Below, one piece after another: positions 5,696-10,438 of a stretch of DNA of 10,438 bases. Origin of the DNA: DAOTUB01 sp034437455 (GTDB taxonomy: Bacteria > Chloroflexota > Anaerolineae > B4-G1); assembly GCA_034437455.1 (NCBI GenBank), contig DAOTUB010000267.1, forward strand, positions 1 to 10,438. The letters run 5' to 3'. The notes beneath the pieces are model-generated. The model was not told where the DNA came from. It was given only the letters and a program-made list of their open reading frames with translations, and searched no databases. A program made the position numbers and the translations under genes. Each line of letters opens with the position of its first letter. Positions within the stretch are counted from its first letter, which is position 1.

Positions 5696-8395
5696 TCACA
5701 AGGCCGGCAGATCTAGCACTTGTCGGCACAGCATTTGCAGGGCCTGCAAGGACTCGCTCGTCTCGGCAGGTGCCTGAATGACGTCGAGGATGCCTTGAGC
5801 CAGAGTCCGAGCCGCTTCGGGGGGAAGCCGGGTATCCAATAAACGGGTGCCAAGGCGATCAAAGAACCGATCCGGCTCGCGGCCACGCCGCTGGGCGACC
5901 AACTGGGATGCCAGACCATAACATCTGGCGGCGGTGACGTAATCCTCCTGGCGTTGGGCAATTTCCCCGCGGGTTTCCTCGATGTATCCCTGCAAAAGCC
6001 GGTCGTCCAGGAGGGCGGCGCTCTTGCCGATCCGATCCAGAGAAGCGGCCACCTCGTCATCCGGGCGCGAACCGCTCAGAAAGTAGGCCAGTGCCAGCTC
6101 GAACTCGCTGCGCGTGATGAGCCACTGGTCGCCGTACTTTGACGCCAGCTCCAGGCTGCGCTCCAGGTATTCCTCCGCGCTCTGGAAAAACGCCTCGATC
6201 GCCTTGTGGGTGTAATCGTCGCCGATCTCTTGCAAATAGACGGCACGATCTCGCTGCTGCCGCCCGTACACGTTCAGCAGACTGGCCAACAAGGGTTCGT
6301 CGCGGATCTCTTCCGCCAGCGCGATCCCGCGTTCCAGGTAGCTTCCTGCCTCCTCGTGTCGTTCCATGTGGCGGCGGATGTTTGCCAAAGATTGGTAGGC
6401 CATGATCTGCCCGCGAGCTTCGCTCACCTTGTCGAAACTGCGCAGGGCCAGTTTGGTGTACCGTTCCGCGCTCTCCAGATCTCCCCGGTCGCGGTCGATC
6501 TCGCCCTTGGTCAGATAACTGTACGCCAGGTCACGCTCCAGCCCCAGCCGCTTGCGTTGCGTCAGGGCGATCCGGCACAGCACGTCGGCCTGCGCCAGGT
6601 CGCCCTTGAGCCGATAGACGTAGGCCATGTTGTTCGTGGCAGAGGCCACCAGCGGTTGATTGCCCGCCTGTTTGCTGACCTCGATCGCCTTTTCGTAATG
6701 CCCAATGGCCCGGTCGAGGTCGCTGGTGAGCTGGTACAGTTGACCCAGGTTGTTGTGCAGTTCTCCGATGGTTCTGATTTTACCGGTCTTTTGAGCGAGC
6801 CGCAACGCAGCTTCGTACTCCTTCCCGGCCAGCTCGGGATCCGTCGAAGCCGCAATGACGCCCAACAGATTATGGGCATGGATGCGGTTGTCGGGTGACA
6901 GCTTTTTCTTGGCCAGCATGCTGCGGCAGATCGCGCGGGCCTGTTCTACCTCACCGCTGAGGCGCAGCGTCTCTGCCCTGCGCAGTTCAAGCGTGTCCCG
7001 AACGTCGGTGCGGCCGGCGATCTCCATCTCGCCGAGCAAAAACTGCATGCGCATCAGGTGGTTGTTTCGCTGCGCCTCCACAAACCGGTCGTCAAAATAG
7101 GCGCTTCCATCCTGCTCGCTGACCTTCAAGTGATAATGTAGGCACTCGGCCTCCAGACGCCACTGTTCCCATTCGGTTCCGCCGATGGTGGCGCGACGGA
7201 CGGGACCTTTCGGAACGTCGAACTCGAGTCGCTCCTTGGTTTGCCGCGCCAGCTCGCCGATGCGCGGCTCGTAGTAGCCGGTGATGACTTGGCGCGCCAA
7301 CTTGCGCCGCACGTCGCCGGTGGGGTCTACGTAGGGCCAAGCGTGCTCGTTGATCAGATGTTTCATCTCGTCGTGCAACGTGCAGTGACCGGTCGCCGGA
7401 TTGTACCTGACGAAGGAAAGCTCGGTCAACCGCCGCATCAGTTCTTGAGCGTCTGAATCGGAGATATCGAACAGAGCGGACAGCAGGTGCGTGTCGCTGC
7501 GCCGGCTGATGTGAGCCATGTAGAGTACAGCGCGGTCCAGAGATCCTTTCAACCCTCGAATCCGATCCACCAGCTCGAACTCGAACCGTTCGAGCAGTTC
7601 GCGCCACTTCTCTTCCGGTAGTGTCTTCAACTCCGCCAACGATTGCTCGGTGATCTCTGGGAGAGGAACGTCCCGCGCAAGCCATTCAGCGGCCAGGGAG
7701 AGCAACACAGGCCGCCCGCTGGTCAGAAGGTGGAGCTTTTCACGCATCTGGGGTGCGATCAAGTTTTCCCTGTCCACCGTCTCAAAGAACTCGGCGCTCT
7801 CCTGGCGGTCAAAGTTGTCCAGCTCGATGTACGTGGTCTGTTCGGGTTCAAAATTCCGCTTGTATTGGGGCCAGACATTCTCCCGGACGTTGCGGCCTGC
7901 CGAGATGAGAAGCGCGTTGGAAAACTGCTGGATATATCCTCTGCCAGCTCTACCCATCTCAGTCCCCCAGGCCTCCAGTGTGTCCGAGAGGAAAATAAGC
8001 TTTCGGCCTTCCAGCGCCTGGTTGATTTCCCGCACGCCGATCTGCAGGATTTCCTTTTCCCGGGCCTGGGCTTCGAGGATGGGCAGGTCATAGTATTCGT
8101 GCGATAGCTCCTCTATGCTCTCCAGGAGTTGAGGAAAGTTTTCCGAGCCTAAATGTTGGGCCAGAAACATGATCTCGTACTGGGGGCTGTAGGGATGTTC
8201 GGCAGTGTCAAAATAGACGACGGCGAACTCATCGCGCGGACCGTAGCGATGCAGCACGTCGAGCAGTAACCAGGTTTTGCCCACGCCGCCGTCGCCCTGC
8301 ACGGCGATCACGTGCATAGTATTCCACTCGTGCGCCCACTTATCAATCAGGGCTAGTTCCTCTTCGCGCCCCACGAAAATATCAAACTTGGCCAT
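5696..8395 (-). CDS. STAND-type NTPase with C-terminal TPR array
   Basis: This 899-residue protein is built like a STAND switch ATPase (NB-ARC/NACHT/SWACOS relatives): an NTPase that changes state when a sensor arm detects a signal. FVGREEEL (7-14) is the conserved entry to the domain, the Walker A P-loop is GDGGVGKT (34-41), and the Walker B strand is LIFLSD (133-138). A helical and winged-helix region follows (about 240-400, with GRPVLLSLAAEWLA). From about 500 to 880 there are tandem TPR-like helical pairs, for example IGELHNNLGQLYQLTSDLDR and AIGHYEKAIEVSKQAGNQPL. No enzymatic effector domain is visible. An upstream start at 8455 is possible but would overlap the preceding gene; ATG 8395 has GGGGAGGAGGG upstream at ideal spacing. 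It is the middle gene of the operon, 41 bases after the first NTPase and 19 before the radical SAM gene. Role inferred: sensor or scaffold; a transcription regulator is an alternative, though no DNA-binding output domain is seen. Confidence 0.85.
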   Translation of the reverse strand: MAKFDIFVGREEELALIDKWAHEWNTMHVIAVQGDGGVGKTWLLLDVLHRYGPRDEFAVVYFDTAEHPYSPQYEIMFLAQHLGSENFPQLLESIEELSHEYYDLPILEAQAREKEILQIGVREINQALEGRKLIFLSDTLEAWGTEMGRAGRGYIQQFSNALLISAGRNVRENVWPQYKRNFEPEQTTYIELDNFDRQESAEFFETVDRENLIAPQMREKLHLLTSGRPVLLSLAAEWLARDVPLPEITEQSLAELKTLPEEKWRELLERFEFELVDRIRGLKGSLDRAVLYMAHISRRSDTHLLSALFDISDSDAQELMRRLTELSFVRYNPATGHCTLHDEMKHLINEHAWPYVDPTGDVRRKLARQVITGYYEPRIGELARQTKERLEFDVPKGPVRRATIGGTEWEQWRLEAECLHYHLKVSEQDGSAYFDDRFVEAQRNNHLMRMQFLLGEMEIAGRTDVRDTLELRRAETLRLSGEVEQARAICRSMLAKKKLSPDNRIHAHNLLGVIAASTDPELAGKEYEAALRLAQKTGKIRTIGELHNNLGQLYQLTSDLDRAIGHYEKAIEVSKQAGNQPLVASATNNMAYVYRLKGDLAQADVLCRIALTQRKRLGLERDLAYSYLTKGEIDRDRGDLESAERYTKLALRSFDKVSEARGQIMAYQSLANIRRHMERHEEAGSYLERGIALAEEIRDEPLLASLLNVYGRQQRDRAVYLQEIGDDYTHKAIEAFFQSAEEYLERSLELASKYGDQWLITRSEFELALAYFLSGSRPDDEVAASLDRIGKSAALLDDRLLQGYIEETRGEIAQRQEDYVTAARCYGLASQLVAQRRGREPDRFFDRLGTRLLDTRLPPEAARTLAQGILDVIQAPAETSESLQALQMLCRQVLDLPAL

Positions 8396-8436
8396 AGTAA
8401 TCCCTCCTCCCCTGTTGATCGGGTGGCGACCCGGAC

Positions 8437-10080
8437 CTACGAGGATTGCAACCAATCACAAATCCGGGAGACACCGTCGTCGCCCAGGCGATGACGCAGC
8501 AGATAGCGCACCTCGGCATCCTGTTTGATCTCATCCGCGATTAAATCCGCGACAAGGCGCGGCTGGCTCCCCTTGGATAAAACCCTTACGTGCTGCTGAA
8601 GCATGGAGCGCAGTCCATTCTCATCCAATCCCTCATCCTGAAGCGCGTGGAACAACCATTCCACGACGGACAAGAGCTGCTGAGTCGCCTTGAGCGGAGT
8701 GTCCGGCAGATCCTGCCCCAAATTGTGAATCCAAATCTCGTAAAGGTCAAGGGCGATCTCGTTCAGGCGGCGATACAGCGCCTGGCTCTCTTGGGACCGG
8801 TGCGCCATGTCCAGCGCCCAGGTGCGTCTCATCAGATGATCGCGATAAAACGGTTCCCGGATGCCGGGATTGTCCAATACGCGCGCTCTCCGCATATCGC
8901 CCAGCAGATCGATCTCGTTCGTCTCTGGCGGCAACACGCCCGCCTGGGTCAACGCCTGCACCGTATTGGCGTTCACCCGTCTGAAAACGCTCAACGATTG
9001 TGCAGCCTCCCGTGTTTTGACTTCCAGGCCATTCAGTAGATCGTCAGCCACAGGCGACAGGTACGTTCGCACCAGCGGCTCCCGGTGTCGCGCAAAGTAT
9101 TCCGAGACCGGTCCAATCGCAAACGCCTGGCTCGCCAGGTGATCTGCCAGGCCCCGAATCACCGTGGGATGTCCGCCGCTCAGGTATTGCACCTCATCGG
9201 CGAGCTGAATGACGGTCTGGTCATCCAGATCGATGTGAGCCGCCTGCGCCTGGCTCCATATCAGATCTTGAATGGGATGCTCGTCGAACGGCGTCAGGCT
9301 GATGCGCTGCGGAGCCGGGGGCCGGGGATGCGCTCGCTCATAACTCTCCCAGAACGAATCCACGTCGCGCCCCGCCACGATCACGCGCACCGTGATGATT
9401 TCTCGCGGGCCGGGATGGGTGCGTTTGCGCAAGTCGTTCAACAATGTACATAGCCACCGGTGGGCTTTTGCGTCAAGTTGCTCCACGCCGTCGAAAATCA
9501 GCAACACTGCGCGGCGTCCTTCGGGCAAAGGTGCGCCAAGTTTCTGGGCGACGTACGTGCAGACCGAATCTGTGGTCACATCAGACGATGACGATCCCGT
9601 GATAACGTGCACAAGGTAAAGGATCGGTTCCCCGTCCTCCCTGAGATTGAAATCAACGTAGCGAACGTTCCATTCCCGCCGAAGGATTTCGTCGGCTTCG
9701 ATGGTGTGGATCAGACGTTGCAAAAGATAGCTCTTGCCGTATCCGGCCGGCGCGCCGATCAGCGTGTAGGGAGAGCGGGAAGCCCGTAACCGTTCCACCT
9801 GGAGCAGATGCAGCTCGTTCTCGCGGTTGACGAACTCGATCGCATGGGCGCGATCTTTTGCCCCGTCGTCCTCGGCCAGCGTCAATCCCGCCCGCAGCGT
9901 TTCAATCTCCTGCTCCAATCGTCGTTCATCCTTGATGAGCTGGAGTGGAATGTCGGCCTGCTGGACGAACTCGGACTTTCGCTCGCGGATGAGGCGCAAG
10001 TTCTCCTCTGCTTCGGTCAGGAGACGCTTCAGTGACTCGACTTGGCTCTCAGATTGCATACGGTGTTTTTTCTTCCACAT
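8437..10080 (-). CDS. STAND/AAA-type NTPase with N-terminal coiled-coil domain
   Basis: The 547-residue product begins with a charged helical segment of about 65 residues (SLKRLLTEAEENLRLIRERK, then DIPLQLIKDERRLEQEIETL), a likely coiled coil like the small adaptor (effector-associated) domains that link STAND ATPases to partners. The NTPase starts at FVNRENEL; Walker A is GAPAGYGKS (109-117) and Walker B AVLLIFD (191-197), followed by VRVIVAGRD, a sensor-like strand, and LSGGHPTVIRGLADHL in the helical domain. The last 200 residues are helical without recognised motifs; no nuclease, protease or TIR domain is present. The frame is open to a TTG at 10125, but that codon lies inside the -35 box, so the ATG at 10080 is chosen, with an mRNA leader of only about 11 bases and a weak GGA; ATG 10059 is the alternative. 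It is the first gene of the operon. Confidence 0.8.
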   Translation of the reverse strand: MWKKKHRMQSESQVESLKRLLTEAEENLRLIRERKSEFVQQADIPLQLIKDERRLEQEIETLRAGLTLAEDDGAKDRAHAIEFVNRENELHLLQVERLRASRSPYTLIGAPAGYGKSYLLQRLIHTIEADEILRREWNVRYVDFNLREDGEPILYLVHVITGSSSSDVTTDSVCTYVAQKLGAPLPEGRRAVLLIFDGVEQLDAKAHRWLCTLLNDLRKRTHPGPREIITVRVIVAGRDVDSFWESYERAHPRPPAPQRISLTPFDEHPIQDLIWSQAQAAHIDLDDQTVIQLADEVQYLSGGHPTVIRGLADHLASQAFAIGPVSEYFARHREPLVRTYLSPVADDLLNGLEVKTREAAQSLSVFRRVNANTVQALTQAGVLPPETNEIDLLGDMRRARVLDNPGIREPFYRDHLMRRTWALDMAHRSQESQALYRRLNEIALDLYEIWIHNLGQDLPDTPLKATQQLLSVVEWLFHALQDEGLDENGLRSMLQQHVRVLSKGSQPRLVADLIADEIKQDAEVRYLLRHRLGDDGVSRICDWLQSS

Positions 10081-10097
10081 ATCAACTGTTCCATCCA

Positions 10098-10125
10098 AGT
10101 ATAGTTGATTTCTGTCAGTCGTCAA
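10098..10125 (-). promoter_or_regulatory. Sigma70-type promoter of the NTPase-NTPase-rSAM operon
   Basis: On the minus strand TTGACG (plus-strand 10120-10125) and TATACT (10098-10103) are separated by 16 bp, matching 5 of 6 consensus bases in each box. Transcription should begin near 10091, only about 11 bases before the chosen ATG, giving an almost leaderless message for the first gene. This also rules out the TTG at 10125 as a start. Confidence 0.65.
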
Positions 10126-10140
10126 ATTGGCTGAGCGCCA

Positions 10141-10169
10141 TCTGGAAAAGTGAGAAGTGGGTTTCCAGA
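10141..10169. promoter_or_regulatory. Inverted repeat upstream of the operon promoter, candidate operator
   Basis: TCTGGAAA (10141-10148) and TTTCCAGA (10162-10169) are perfect 8-base inverted arms 13 bases apart. The centre is about 64 bases upstream of the predicted leftward start site, a position typical for an activator, and about 95 bases before the -35 of the rightward promoter. The repeat is seen directly; regulator binding is inference, and no regulator gene is visible. Confidence 0.4.
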
Positions 10170-10249
10170 CCCGCGCTCGGCCGATTCAGCTCGCAGAAAG
10201 AAGGTTTTTAACTAGGACGCGGAGATTAAAATCCAAACGATGGGCAAAG

Positions 10250-10278
10250 TTGACCCGACTAACGAAGGGTGATATACT
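10250..10278 (+). promoter_or_regulatory. Rightward sigma70-type promoter
   Basis: TTGACC (10250-10255) and TATACT (10273-10278) are separated by an ideal 17 bp, with 5 of 6 consensus matches in each. It points rightwards, away from the NTPase operon, so its gene should lie mostly or wholly beyond the right edge. Nothing recognisable is encoded between it and the end of the window. Confidence 0.6.
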
Positions 10279-10438
10279 GGGTATTGGTCGTACAATGGAA
10301 ACCAGATCTATTGGACTTTGGATAAAAGTTTTTAGCCTACCACCACATATACGTTCTTCGCTTGGCGAACCGGTATATATAGGGGTTTGGCATTTCTGTT
10401 CAGGATTCAAGTCCTAGACAAGCCTTTCTTTACCCGCA
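10279..10438 (+). other. Transcribed leader region with no recognised gene
   Basis: Downstream of the rightward promoter there is an ATG at 10295 followed by 40 open codons (METRSIGLWIKVFSLPPHIR at the start) to TAG 10415-10417. It has no Shine-Dalgarno and no recognised similarity. A small hairpin, TTCGC-TTG-GCGAA, lies around 10352-10364. This looks like a 5' leader of a gene beyond the window, and the short ORF is not called as a gene. Confidence 0.3.

Noticed and set aside
8396..8455. Longer STAND NTPase starting at 8455
   Set aside because: It would overlap the end of the preceding gene and add 20 residues without homology; ATG 8395 has an excellent ribosome binding site.
4793..9453. 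Several plus-strand ORFs of 100-230 codons opposite the operon
   Set aside because: They are antisense shadows of the well-supported minus-strand genes, with no motifs of their own.
10081..10125. TTG 10125 as the start of the first NTPase
   Set aside because: The codon lies within the predicted -35 box and upstream of the transcription start, with no Shine-Dalgarno.
10295..10417. Forty-codon ORF after the rightward promoter as a RiPP precursor
   Set aside because: It has no ribosome binding site and only one Cys, with no leader/core pattern; nothing links it to the rSAM enzyme beyond proximity to the operon's far end.

Overview
The window is about 10.4 kb of fairly GC-rich bacterial DNA. 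The gene families (MraY/WecA-like transferase with a DHTSHRL ending, large STAND NTPases with TPR arms, a radical SAM/SPASM enzyme) would fit a member of the Chloroflexota or a similar environmental lineage. That placement is an inference from family resemblance; there is no rRNA or other marker gene here.

Layout, left to right. (1) Positions 1-49 hold the first codons of a leftward gene with a strong Shine-Dalgarno and a -10 box next to a G/C-rich dyad. (2) 152-440 is a broken relic of a DDE transposase. (3) 602-2210 is a rightward pair: a GNAT N-acetyltransferase and a MraY/WecA-type polyprenyl-phosphate sugar-1-phosphate transferase. The transferase reading frame is broken by a -1 shift at a T6 run near 1361. 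(4) 2211-2603 has no sound gene, only possible degraded coding sequence on the minus strand. (5) 2604-3860, minus strand, is a methionine sulfoxide reductase B-A fusion. It looks like two ORFs separated by a stop, but both halves are in one frame and the single TGA (3186-3188) sits exactly at the catalytic cysteine of MsrA (G-C-F-W-G becomes G-TGA-F-W-G). A 7-bp hairpin with a GGUUU loop lies at the distance expected of a bacterial SECIS. The best reading is one membrane-anchored selenoprotein MsrBA. (6) 3861-4332 is intergenic and carries an 88-bp palindromic MITE-like element between 11-bp direct repeats. (7) 4333-10080, minus strand, is a three-gene operon: STAND NTPase with an N-terminal coiled coil, then STAND NTPase with a TPR arm, then a radical SAM/SPASM protein with a PqqD-like tail and an N-terminal CxCxCxC cluster. 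A clear sigma70-type promoter with an upstream inverted repeat precedes it. (8) 10126-10438 is a divergent control region with a second good promoter firing rightwards out of the window.

How the parts may work together. The seleno-MsrBA would repair both R and S epimers of methionine sulfoxide, probably outside the membrane, and implies Sec machinery (SelA/B/C/D) elsewhere in the genome. The NTPase-NTPase-rSAM operon looks like a nucleotide-switched sensing module coupled to a peptide- or protein-modifying enzyme. Its substrate and trigger are unknown, and it is the candidate undescribed system here. The SECIS-dependent MsrBA is the best supported unusual feature.
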